Part shown: positions 14,501 through 20,531 of the stretch, in pieces
How the letters are laid out: each line of letters begins with the position of its first letter
Numbering within the stretch: the first letter of the stretch is position 1
NCBI RefSeq assembly: GCF_947253225.1
Contig: NZ_CAMXYR010000026.1
Location: 1-20,988, forward strand
Origin: an uncultured Anaerococcus sp.
GTDB lineage: Bacteria > Bacillota > Clostridia > Tissierellales > Peptoniphilaceae
Direction: 5' to 3'
Length of the DNA: 20,988 nt
The notes under the pieces: generated by a model
What the model was told of the DNA's origin: nothing
The model's database searches: none
What the model saw: only the letters and a program-made list of their open reading frames with translations
Translations under genes and position numbers: made by a program

Positions 14501-16565
14501 TCCAAACATTGCCCTTATTATCCTTGTATTCTGTTTTAGCAAGTTTATAAGATTTTGGTTGGAGTTTCTTTAGGTCTTTCTCAGTTTGAGAAAGTTTTGG
14601 TTTTTGACTAAGTTGTTTGTCAGCTATACCAGCTTCTGAATCATAGGTTGGAATGTTGTTGTCAGATTCTTTTACTACAAAGTGGAACCAGTGAATGTCA
14701 TTTGATCCGTTTGTGTAAGTGTACTCAATAGGTACTGCTACAAATTCTCCAGCCTTAGCGGATGATGGAGCTGTTATTTGAATATTAGATAAGTCATCTT
14801 TATAAATCTTATCGCCAACTTTATCAAGATTTATTTCTTCTCCACCAATTGATATCTTCCATTGATCTTCTGGAGCTTTTCCCTTATTGTTTTCCTTGAA
14901 AAACTTTAGATTGACTGTACCAGTGGCTTGTTGAGCTGCTTGAGCTTTTTTCATATCTTCTGGAGTTTTGCCAAATTCGTCTCTTTCTTTCTTATCTTTC
15001 TCAGACGAATAATCATTCATTTTAACTTTAAAGTCTTTTCCTGGCTCTACCTCAGAAAATACATGATCTAGTGTCGGTCTCTCATATTGGTCTTTGAATT
15101 TTTGGTCATAAAACTTGGTGTCATCAAGGTTTAGCTTGAAGTTACCGATTAGGTTGTAGTGGTCGTAGCGGTCGATGCCTTGTTTGTCGATTTTGACATT
15201 GGTTCCCTTATGGTTGATGTCAGCAGAACCTGCACCTGTTTCTGTGTATGTTCCTGTTTCACCAGATTCGTCTGGTGTTTTTGCTATGGTTTTAAATTCT
15301 TCTGCTGTTCTTGGACGGGCAAAGAATTTGACATCAAGGTTTTGAAGAGCCTTGTAGTCAGGTGTGTTGAAGATTGACTTTTCATTGATGACAGTCTTGC
15401 CGTTTTCGTCTTTTTTTAGGGCTCCTTCTGGCATTTGGATATGGATATTTCCATTATCTCCAATATAGGCTCTTGCTCCTGGAACAATCGCTCCTGTAAT
15501 AGGGTTATAGACTTGGCCTACCAGCCTTTCTTTGGCACTTTCATCCATATTATCTACCTTGATTCCGGTATCTATATCTTGACCTTGGACAAAGACTTTT
15601 TTATCATACTTACCATTTAATTTCAATAGCTCTAGCTTGTCATTTTCATTAGGCCATGGGTTGACCTTGTAGGTTATGGCGAAATTATCTCCAAAAAACT
15701 TAACTTCTGGATTATCTTTAGTGTAGTTATCCTTCATACCTATAACAGTGGATTCATTGTCCTTGTTGTTGATATGCTTGAGGGTTTCTTCGCTAGCTTC
15801 ATAGTCGTATGATGCTTGCCTACCTGCTGTAGCTTCACCATCTTCATTTGGTTTATAAGTTACAGTAGGAGATTCTGGAGTTAATTTTTCTCCCTCTCCC
15901 ATCATTGGCTTATCCCCTCCTTTTATAGGAGCACGACCGGAATCTGTTACGTTAATCTTGGTATAGGTCCTTTGGCCAGTTTTCTTGTCGATAGTAATCT
16001 CGTAACCGTATGCCTTCTTGTCTGGGGAACCTGCTGACGGGTTTAAGGTATCAAACTTAAAACCGTCTTTTTCTTTTCCCTCATCTGTATTCACATTTTC
16101 GACGATAGTAGAGCCCGGAGTAAGGTCTGTTTCCTTATAACGTTCGCTGTCACTATAGTTTTTGATGTTCTTTTCTTCTTCAGAATAGTTTGGCTCAGTA
16201 GATTCTATTGAAGATTTTTGAGCTCCCCTTTGTATCTCTTCGCCAATTCCTATTTCTTCACCACCATTTTGCTCTGTTTTAGGTGTTGCTGATTGTTTTT
16301 TTTCATTTTCTGCATTTACTTGAGCGGCTCCAGAGTTTTGATTTGGTAAATCAGCTTCTGCATTACTTTTATAAGCGGTAGGAGTTTTTTCCCCTTCACT
16401 TTTTTTATTATCTAACTCAGTATTTTCTGCCTCAGTTATCGGAAGTTTAACATCTTCAGTTTGAACTGACTCACTAACTTGGTCATTAGCCTCTGCCACA
16501 TTTGCCCCTGCTAGGACAAAGGATGCAGATAGGGCTATGGCAAGGAGATTTTGTTTCTTGTTCAT
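11580..16565 (-). CDS. Large wall-anchored surface protein with ten G5-like repeats
   Basis: A 1661-residue predicted cell-wall adhesin. Order: signal peptide (MNKKQN, hydrophobic core, cleavage near NVAEA-NDQ at 28-29); a low-complexity acidic region to about 140; about 500 residues I cannot assign; a Rib/YPDG-like beta segment at about 650-755 (NVSIDEKTGVVTATVP, then VDVEVTYEE); ten G5-like repeats at about 763-1510; a Pro/Glu/Lys-rich wall-spanning stretch; 13-residue tandem repeats; then NPKTG (residues 1628-1632, DNA 11670-11684), a hydrophobic helix and a KKKKKEDQ tail, a sortase anchor in which N replaces L of LPXTG. The only cysteine is residue 1512. AGGAAG lies upstream of the ATG. 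It stands alone with its own terminator, bracketed by direct repeats. No enzyme motif is seen; ligand unknown. Confidence 0.9.
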   Translation of the reverse strand: MNKKQNLLAIALSASFVLAGANVAEANDQVSESVQTEDVKLPITEAENTELDNKKSEGEKTPTAYKSNAEADLPNQNSGAAQVNAENEKKQSATPKTEQNGGEEIGIGEEIQRGAQKSSIESTEPNYSEEEKNIKNYSDSERYKETDLTPGSTIVENVNTDEGKEKDGFKFDTLNPSAGSPDKKAYGYEITIDKKTGQRTYTKINVTDSGRAPIKGGDKPMMGEGEKLTPESPTVTYKPNEDGEATAGRQASYDYEASEETLKHINNKDNESTVIGMKDNYTKDNPEVKFFGDNFAITYKVNPWPNENDKLELLKLNGKYDKKVFVQGQDIDTGIKVDNMDESAKERLVGQVYNPITGAIVPGARAYIGDNGNIHIQMPEGALKKDENGKTVINEKSIFNTPDYKALQNLDVKFFARPRTAEEFKTIAKTPDESGETGTYTETGAGSADINHKGTNVKIDKQGIDRYDHYNLIGNFKLNLDDTKFYDQKFKDQYERPTLDHVFSEVEPGKDFKVKMNDYSSEKDKKERDEFGKTPEDMKKAQAAQQATGTVNLKFFKENNKGKAPEDQWKISIGGEEINLDKVGDKIYKDDLSNIQITAPSSAKAGEFVAVPIEYTYTNGSNDIHWFHFVVKESDNNIPTYDSEAGIADKQLSQKPKLSQTEKDLKKLQPKSYKLAKTEYKDNKGNVWNVSIDEKTGVVTATVPANENIPEDGAKLNVDVEVTYEEEVKVGDKKETRTYTEKTKAQFYSIPSTNQEVKKEYETKLPFETKLIYDDTIPAGKVVEEGGVVGKQKMVFSQIVVGNKKGALDENGKFVEGKEAVSTEIITPAVDKVIKIGTKPAETTVEIPKGLDYELDYSKKDGEPEVVEEGNDGVVTIKTTRNPQTGEITVTKTTTTEAKPKKIKIPAGTEGTHEYTEKKPFTYDIQFDPDFYTNYPDAKDNYKIVTEGKVGEKTTRWTIKNSEIVGEPKIIKDTDPTNAVIKVGQKDYTGVITHKESHEVPFEVEYRYSNELEAGQTKIEQKGEKGSYDIEYSQKIKNGEKDGEATSTKKNEKAAKKEIVVIGTKPVTKVVEKPFNTEYQYDENLEAGKTEEVTPGKNGKVTITTTYNQEQKKVVTSETEEKSQNRVVKIGGKTNGTEKIKEEIPFEVEVRKDPSLKKGEWKYATDDEGNELNGEKGEQEKTLTIVNSKVTETSEPTVTKQAKKAVILVGEGTNDGTHEIVDKKEIPFETRYEYDDSLKPGEEKVVTPGSPGEQERTNTLVIKDGKVVETKEGEFKTTKEPQERLIKIGRKPSEGEITKTIEREIPYETKVIYDENLEAGFQKIENEGKSGKEEVTITQKIKNSKADGEATETTKTITEKEDRVVRIGVKPVEKIVELGNNTEYRQNPELKEGETKVIEEGSKGSVKYITTFNKQTGKLEVTEERTEPKNRVVEYGSKTDGEFTYESEKAYDIIIRENPDLEAGKTNVIQEGKPGKTETTVKIENSKEVSRDTKTITEKQDKIIEVGTKNVCPIPPVTPEKPEENTPKTPGHKDPKDPEKPGEDKPNESGKPGENPEKPQEPGRPKEENPVEKENPKENKVDRTEEIYENPNELSKKTKKPSEADELSKKTKKISEANELSNKKKMANPKTGIGAVAPILTSMGISIAGLLATKKKKKEDQ
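11670..11684 (-). other. NPKTG sortase sorting signal
   Basis: The codons read N-P-K-T-G on the minus strand, followed by about 20 hydrophobic residues and a lysine-rich tail, the three-part cell-wall sorting signal. The leading asparagine differs from the LPXTG consensus. Confidence 0.85.
11691..11792 (-). repeat. 39-bp tandem repeat encoding ELSKKTKKxSEA units
   Basis: Three successive units of 13 residues start with ELS at codons 11787-11789, 11748-11750 and 11709-11711 (minus strand). The first two are near-identical (ELSKKTKKPSEAD and ELSKKTKKISEAN); the third degenerates into ELSNKKK just before the NPKTG motif. Very basic, between the proline-rich stalk and the anchor. Confidence 0.85.
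12030..14290 (-). repeat. Array of ten G5-like repeats in the surface protein
   Basis: Units of about 70-82 residues, each opening like (I)PFETKxxYDxxLxAG and closing with a V-x-x-IG-x-K motif. Approximate unit starts in transcription order: 14275, 14028, 13818, 13578, 13350, 13140, 12895, 12657, 12435 and 12224. G5 domains are found in wall proteins and bind N-acetylglucosamine-containing polymers or zinc in some members; binding is not shown here. Confidence 0.8.
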
Positions 16566-16817
16566 ATTCTTCCTTTCTTCGTTTTATTTGTATTATAAAA
16601 TATATCTAATGAAATAACGTCTATAAAACGCATAATGTAGAATTTATAATACTTTATAATACTTGACTTCAAAAAACATTTCAAGTCAAAACGCCTTAAC
16701 TAGAAGCATTTGAGAGATTTTTCCTTATATTTGTTAGCCTTTTATCACAAGATTAAATTTCGTTTTATTTATGATTTATAAATTAAGTAAAAAAATAAAT
16801 GTAAATAGCTGATGTTG
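16566..16817 (-). promoter_or_regulatory. AT-rich upstream region of the surface-protein gene
   Basis: No gene. It holds an inverted repeat TTGACTT (16663-16669) / AAGTCAA (16683-16689) with a 13-bp spacer, a tandem TTATAATACT decamer (16644-16663), and an 8-bp inverted repeat CGTTTTAT (16580-16587) / ATAAAACG (16623-16630) spanning the likely leader. On the minus strand TTGAAG (complement of 16667-16672) with TTATAA 17 bp downstream is a possible promoter, and TATAAT within 16594-16603 is another -10 option. The exact start site is uncertain. Confidence 0.45.
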
Positions 16818-16994
16818 TTTTTTGTTGCTTGAAAAAGGAGGCTTTAAGAATCAATCCTAGCTTAAAGGAAACTTTACAAAGCTTATTGCTTGATCCATCT
16901 GCCAGCTCTTACCTTTAGGTATTCGTAGAAGTAGAGGGCGAAAAGACCTGCATAGATTAGGCAAAAACTTGTGAAGGCCTGGGTCAAAGACTCA
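16818..16994. repeat. Right copy of 177-bp direct repeat (genuine MFS gene 3' end)
   Basis: Counterpart of 11036-11212 in the same orientation. It comprises the last ~112 bp of the MFS coding region and 65 bp beyond its stop. Because the open reading frame continues intact to the right, this is taken as the parental copy. Confidence 0.93.
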
Positions 16995-18043
16995 CTTTTC
17001 CATAGCTTTGCTATGGAATTTATGAAAAAGGGACTTAGGAAGCCCCCGATGTTACAACCTATAAAAATCAAATTATTTATAATCCTATTTTGGCTACCTC
17101 GGGCAAACCTGCTTGCTTCGGCGAAAAGATAGGGGGTGGACATGGAAAGGGCAAAGACATTTAAAATCATGCCGATCATATAGACAAGCATATTCATTCC
17201 CCAAAGACCTATGATTAGGTTGGAGATGATGTAAACTAAAAGAGCCATGAGGATGGTTTTGCTTTTAAGCTTCTTATTGATTGGGCCGAAGGCAAAGCCT
17301 GAAGTCATTCCAAAGATGGGGATGAGGGTCATGTAGGCGTTGATATTAACGTTCATCCCCCTAGCTTTCGTTGCGATTGTGGGGAATCTGATGGTTAGGG
17401 CGGTGAGGTTCATAATCATGATTCCAGCAAAGAAAACATAGAAAATCACTTGCTTGTTTAGGAAAAACCTCCCACTTGCTTGGTCTTCTTTAACATCTCG
17501 GACGTAGGCTTGGAAGAAGAAAAAGATGGGTAGGGCAATAAGGTAGGCAAGAAAGGCCAAGTTCCACCTTATTTTTATTAGAAGACCCGCCAAGACCAAG
17601 AGAAGGATTTGTCCGATAAATTCCATAGAATTTCTCATGCCGTGAAGGCTGGCTCTTTTTTCTCCAGTAAAGAGGGCACTTATGTAGTTGGCAGTATGGC
17701 CATTGAAGAGTCCCACTCCAAAGCCTAAGACGATTCTTGAAATGAAAATCGTCCAATAGGTCGTGTAAAGTACAGGGATAAGCCCACTAATAAAGACAAG
17801 GCCTATGCCGATTTGCACGCACTTTTTCATGCCTATTAGCCTAGTTATGCTTTCACTTAGGGCGATGGATATGATTGTGGCGATGGATGATAGGGTGATG
17901 AGAAATTCAGCGGATTCTCTGCTAAGGGCAAGGTCTTTTTGCATAAAGACGAGGATGCCCGAGATGGCACTGTTGCCTGCTGTAAGGAGGGCGATAGAAA
18001 GAATCGCAAGCTCCAAGAGTTTGTTTTTGCTTATAGTTTTCAT
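16883..18043 (-). CDS. Major facilitator superfamily transporter
   Basis: A 386-residue integral membrane protein with about twelve hydrophobic segments in two halves, typical of MFS secondary transporters. Features: an N-terminal cytoplasmic MKTISKNK followed by TM1; a loop resembling the conserved MFS loop 2-3 motif (ESITRLIGMKKCVQIG) at about 80; SRIVLGFGVGLFNGHTANYIS in TM4-5, resembling antiporter motif C; a charged central loop (VRDVKEDQASGRF) near 190; and a short basic tail (RAGRWIKQ). Substrate unknown; similar proteins are cyanate or drug-type permeases. The start at 18043 is chosen because an in-frame ATG at 18076 lies in the -10 box, while AGAGGT precedes 18043. The last ~112 bp are duplicated at 11101-11212. 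Confidence 0.88.
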   Translation of the reverse strand: MKTISKNKLLELAILSIALLTAGNSAISGILVFMQKDLALSRESAEFLITLSSIATIISIALSESITRLIGMKKCVQIGIGLVFISGLIPVLYTTYWTIFISRIVLGFGVGLFNGHTANYISALFTGEKRASLHGMRNSMEFIGQILLLVLAGLLIKIRWNLAFLAYLIALPIFFFFQAYVRDVKEDQASGRFFLNKQVIFYVFFAGIMIMNLTALTIRFPTIATKARGMNVNINAYMTLIPIFGMTSGFAFGPINKKLKSKTILMALLVYIISNLIIGLWGMNMLVYMIGMILNVFALSMSTPYLFAEASRFARGSQNRIINNLIFIGCNIGGFLSPFFINSIAKLWKSESLTQAFTSFCLIYAGLFALYFYEYLKVRAGRWIKQ

Positions 18044-18074
18044 AGGACCTCTTTTCTCGAAGAATATAAGTACC

Positions 18075-18103
18075 ATAATAACAAATTTGGGACGGGCTGT
18101 AAA
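18075..18103 (-). promoter_or_regulatory. Sigma-A type promoter of the MFS gene
   Basis: On the minus strand TTTACA (complement of 18098-18103, 5/6 of TTGACA), a 17-bp spacer (18081-18097) and TATTAT (complement of 18075-18080) preceded by TG (extended -10). Transcription would start near 18068, leaving a leader of about 25 bases before the ATG. Confidence 0.75.
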
Positions 18104-18168
18104 GGTTAAGCTAAGCGGATTTAGTTGTGTAACTTAAAGAAAGGGTTTAGAAAAAAGGCTAAGTCGTC

Positions 18169-18186
18169 TTTAGGGGGCTTCCTAAA
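18169..18186. other. Short hairpin between the MFS and MerR-regulator genes
   Basis: TTTAGG (18169-18174) and CCTAAA (18181-18186) form six pairs with a six-base loop, 53 bp after the regulator stop. There is no adjacent T run on the minus strand (six T come about 15 bases later), so a terminator role is uncertain. Confidence 0.3.
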
Positions 18187-18238
18187 GGAAAATGGGCCTA
18201 GGCAAGCTATTTTATCTTGATTATCCTAGCCAAGACTT

Positions 18239-19054
18239 TTAATTTTTCTTCTCTTCTAGCTTGATTTGAATTTCTGTGATGTACTCGTTGGGGTCGTAGG
18301 TCTGGTTGATATCAACAAGGTATCTTTCTATGGCATAGGAAGGAGTCTTGTAGGAATGGTCTCTAAGAAAGGCTTGAAGGTTCTTGTAGGATTTTCCTAT
18401 CTTTGAGTAGGCTCCCTTAAATCTCGTTACGGCGTAGAGACCTTGGGGGATGATGTCGTCGTAGTCTTTATCATTTTTGTCAATTATAAGGAAGGCCTTG
18501 GAGTATTCGTTAAACTTCCTAGCCTTGATTTTTTCCATAGGAAGCACCATGCCAAAGTCCCTGTTGAGGAAGTTGATTTTCTTTTTGGAATTTTGGATGA
18601 GGGTGGTGTAGGCAAGGTCGACTTGGGGGTCGTTGGTGAACTTGTATTCAGTGTAGATTATTTTTCTCTTTGGGAATTTTTTTATTAGAATCTCACCAAA
18701 GTCCTTGGTTGCCATGGCCTCGTCTAGGATTTCAAGCCTGTTGATTAGTTGGGATTTTTGGTAGGTCAGGGATGAGATTTGCTCGTCTATGTAGGAAAGC
18801 TCCTTGATAAGCAGGACCTTTTCGTTTGCAACCGTCCTATTTTCCAAAAAATATTTTATCTCTTTTAAGCTTATACCCAAAGATTTCATGGTTTGGATGA
18901 GATTTAGCTTCCAAATGTCGAAGATGGAGTAGATTCTGTAGGAATTGGCATCTCTTTCGGGAAGAAGTAGCCCTTCCTTCTCATAATATCTCAGGGTATC
19001 TGTCGATATGGCGAAAATTTCTGCCAATTGACCAATCTTGTAGTTTATTTTCAT
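18239..19054 (-). CDS. MerR-family regulator with GyrI/BmrR-like effector domain
   Basis: A 271-residue transcription factor. Residues about 4-75 form the MerR winged helix-turn-helix (YKIGQLAEIF, STDTLRYYEKEGLLLPERD, YRIYSIFDIWKLNLIQTMKSLGISLKEI), residues about 78-115 a dimerising coiled coil, and 130-271 an effector-binding domain of the type in BmrR and TipAL (blocks such as IIPQGLYAVTRFKGAYSKIGKSYKNLQAFL and ERYLVDINQTYDPNEYITEIQIKL). Family members bind lipophilic or cationic drugs and switch on efflux genes by untwisting a long-spacer promoter. Such a promoter lies 15 bp from this start and drives the divergent MATE pump. A ribosome site (AAGGAG on the minus strand) precedes the ATG. 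Confidence 0.92.
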   Translation of the reverse strand: MKINYKIGQLAEIFAISTDTLRYYEKEGLLLPERDANSYRIYSIFDIWKLNLIQTMKSLGISLKEIKYFLENRTVANEKVLLIKELSYIDEQISSLTYQKSQLINRLEILDEAMATKDFGEILIKKFPKRKIIYTEYKFTNDPQVDLAYTTLIQNSKKKINFLNRDFGMVLPMEKIKARKFNEYSKAFLIIDKNDKDYDDIIPQGLYAVTRFKGAYSKIGKSYKNLQAFLRDHSYKTPSYAIERYLVDINQTYDPNEYITEIQIKLEEKKN

Positions 19055-19063
19055 AATATCTCC

Positions 19064-19094
19064 TTGACCTTGGACTTAGTCCAAGCCTTATAAT
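19064..19094 (+). promoter_or_regulatory. MerR-type promoter/operator for the MATE pump
   Basis: TTGACC (19064-19069) and TATAAT (19089-19094) are separated by 19 bp instead of 17. The spacer region contains a perfect dyad CTTGGAC-TTA-GTCCAAG (19069-19085). A long spacer with a centred dyad is the diagnostic layout of promoters activated by MerR-family proteins. It lies between the divergent regulator and pump genes, so the regulator can also sense its own promoter region. Confidence 0.93.
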
Positions 19095-19116
19095 GATTAT
19101 ATCAAAAGGAGAGAGA

Positions 19117-20472
19117 ATGAAAAATACCCTAGTCAAATCATATTTAAAATATTTACTACCGACAATTGCAACTATGATTTTGTTTTCGACCTACACCATG
19201 GTTGATGGAATCTTTGTAGGTCAGGGAGTGGGAGCTGGTGGAATTTCCGCAGTCAATGTCGCCATGCCCTATGTTACCTTTACTTTCGCCCTATCTATCC
19301 TCATTTCTGTGGGTAGTTTAAACCTAATAACCTACCAGTTGGGCAAGGGGGATAAGGAGCTTGCAGATGAGTTTTTCTCAATTTGCCTTAGCCTTTCCTT
19401 GGCTCTATCCCTTAGCATATCCTTGCTAAGCTTTGTTTTTATGGATAGACTCACCGATATTTTGGGGTCAAGTGCTGAAATCAAACCCCTAGTCCATGAT
19501 TATCTGGGAGTTATCATATTTTTTACGCCTTTTTATGTTATGGCCTATGTTTTTGAAATAATGGTCAAGGCTGATGGCCGACCTATCGTTTCAACTATCC
19601 TTATGGTTGTTTCTGCCCTAACTAACATAATCCTAGACTATGTCTTCATCTTCCACTTGCATTGGGGAGTCAGGGGGGCAGCTGTTGCCACAGGCATAGC
19701 CCAAGTCTTGCCTACCTTTGGCTATGTAGGCTACTTTATGTCAAAAAAAGCAAGCCTAAAGCTTAGGAAGTTTAGGCTAAAGTTTTATAAGGTCAAGGAG
19801 ATTCTATCCTACGGCTTTCCTGCTAGCGTCCAAGAGCTTTCATCAGGCTTTGTAATTCTTTTGTTCAATAAGGTGATTTCCACCTACTATGGGGTGGAGG
19901 GTTTGGCAGCCTTTTCGGTAATATCCTACATTATGATTTTTGTTGTAAATGTAATGCTTGCCATCAACCAATCCAGCCAACCTCTAATTTCCTTCTCCTT
20001 TGGCAAGGAAAAATACGAGGACGTTCTAAAAATTAGAAAATATATGCTAAGGACAGTTGCCCTTGTGAGTGTCTGTATGGTGGTTGCCATAGAAGTTCGC
20101 CCAGTCTTTTTTGTAAATGTCTTTATAGCTGACTATGAGGTGAGTTTTCTGCCTTTTGCTGTCAAGGCTCTTAGGATATTTGCCCTTTGCTTTCTCATTA
20201 TGGGCTTTAATATAACAAATTCGGGATACATGACTGCCGTCCAAAAACCCCGCTACGACTTTTTCATCACTATCCTAAGGGGCTACCTCCTAATGGCAAT
20301 CCTTGTCTATGGCCTGCCAGTCCTAGTAGGCAGGGGGATAATTTGGCATGTGGCAAGCCTTACAGAACTAATAACCATGATTTTCTCGATATTTTTGATA
20401 AAAGATGAGCTAAGGGAAATCCAGAAGCTAGAAGCAAGACGAGATAAGCACATCAAGCTAAAGTATCAATAA
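19117..20472 (+). CDS. MATE-family multidrug efflux transporter
   Basis: A 451-residue polytopic membrane protein with about twelve hydrophobic helices in two related halves, of the MATE group that exports drugs and other organic cations against Na+ or H+. The N-terminal segment YLLPTIATMILFSTYTMVDGIFVGQGVG and the repeat-half motif SYGFPASVQELSSGFVILLFNKVI are typical, as is VNVMLAINQSSQPLISFSFG in the second half. The start at 19117 is chosen because AAAGGAG (19105-19111) lies five bases upstream; an in-frame ATG at 19093 is inside the -10 box. Control by the adjacent MerR-family regulator is indicated by the 19-bp-spacer promoter. An insertion sequence begins 14 bp after the stop. Confidence 0.93.
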   Translation: MKNTLVKSYLKYLLPTIATMILFSTYTMVDGIFVGQGVGAGGISAVNVAMPYVTFTFALSILISVGSLNLITYQLGKGDKELADEFFSICLSLSLALSLSISLLSFVFMDRLTDILGSSAEIKPLVHDYLGVIIFFTPFYVMAYVFEIMVKADGRPIVSTILMVVSALTNIILDYVFIFHLHWGVRGAAVATGIAQVLPTFGYVGYFMSKKASLKLRKFRLKFYKVKEILSYGFPASVQELSSGFVILLFNKVISTYYGVEGLAAFSVISYIMIFVVNVMLAINQSSQPLISFSFGKEKYEDVLKIRKYMLRTVALVSVCMVVAIEVRPVFFVNVFIADYEVSFLPFAVKALRIFALCFLIMGFNITNSGYMTAVQKPRYDFFITILRGYLLMAILVYGLPVLVGRGIIWHVASLTELITMIFSIFLIKDELREIQKLEARRDKHIKLKYQ

Positions 20473-20486
20473 AAAAAGACCCGAGG
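20473..20486 (+). terminator. Left half of a terminator apparently split by the IS
   Basis: The MATE stop is followed by a run of A and then GACCCGAGG, which looks like the A-flank and ascending arm of a two-way rho-independent terminator. No matching descending arm follows, because the insertion sequence begins. The other half is predicted beyond the window. Confidence 0.45.
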
Positions 20487-20493
20487 TGACCTG

Positions 20494-20529
20494 AACCCCA
20501 AAATCCAGAATACGGATGGAGGGGTTTTT
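20494..20529 (+). terminator. Terminator-like hairpin at the IS left end, covering the orfA ribosome site
   Basis: ACCCC (20495-20499) pairs with GGGGT (20521-20525) and ATCC (20503-20506) with GGAT (20514-20517), followed by a T run to 20529. The right arm contains GGAGGGG (20518-20524), the ribosome site of the transposase ATG at 20532. It would stop or silence transcripts entering from MATE. Confidence 0.65.
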
Positions 20530-20531
20530 GT

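Noticed and set aside
11036..16994. CRISPR array or composite transposon
   Set aside because: The direct repeats are only two, 5.6 kb apart, correspond to an MFS gene end, and no transposase or integrase lies with them; the tandem repeats at 11691-11792 are coding.
18041..18076. Upstream ATG (18076) as start of the MFS transporter
   Set aside because: It overlaps the -10 box of a good promoter and has no ribosome site; 18043 follows AGAGGT.
19093..19116. ATG at 19093 as start of the MATE transporter
   Set aside because: It lies within TATAATG of the MerR-type promoter, upstream of the AAAGGAG that serves 19117.
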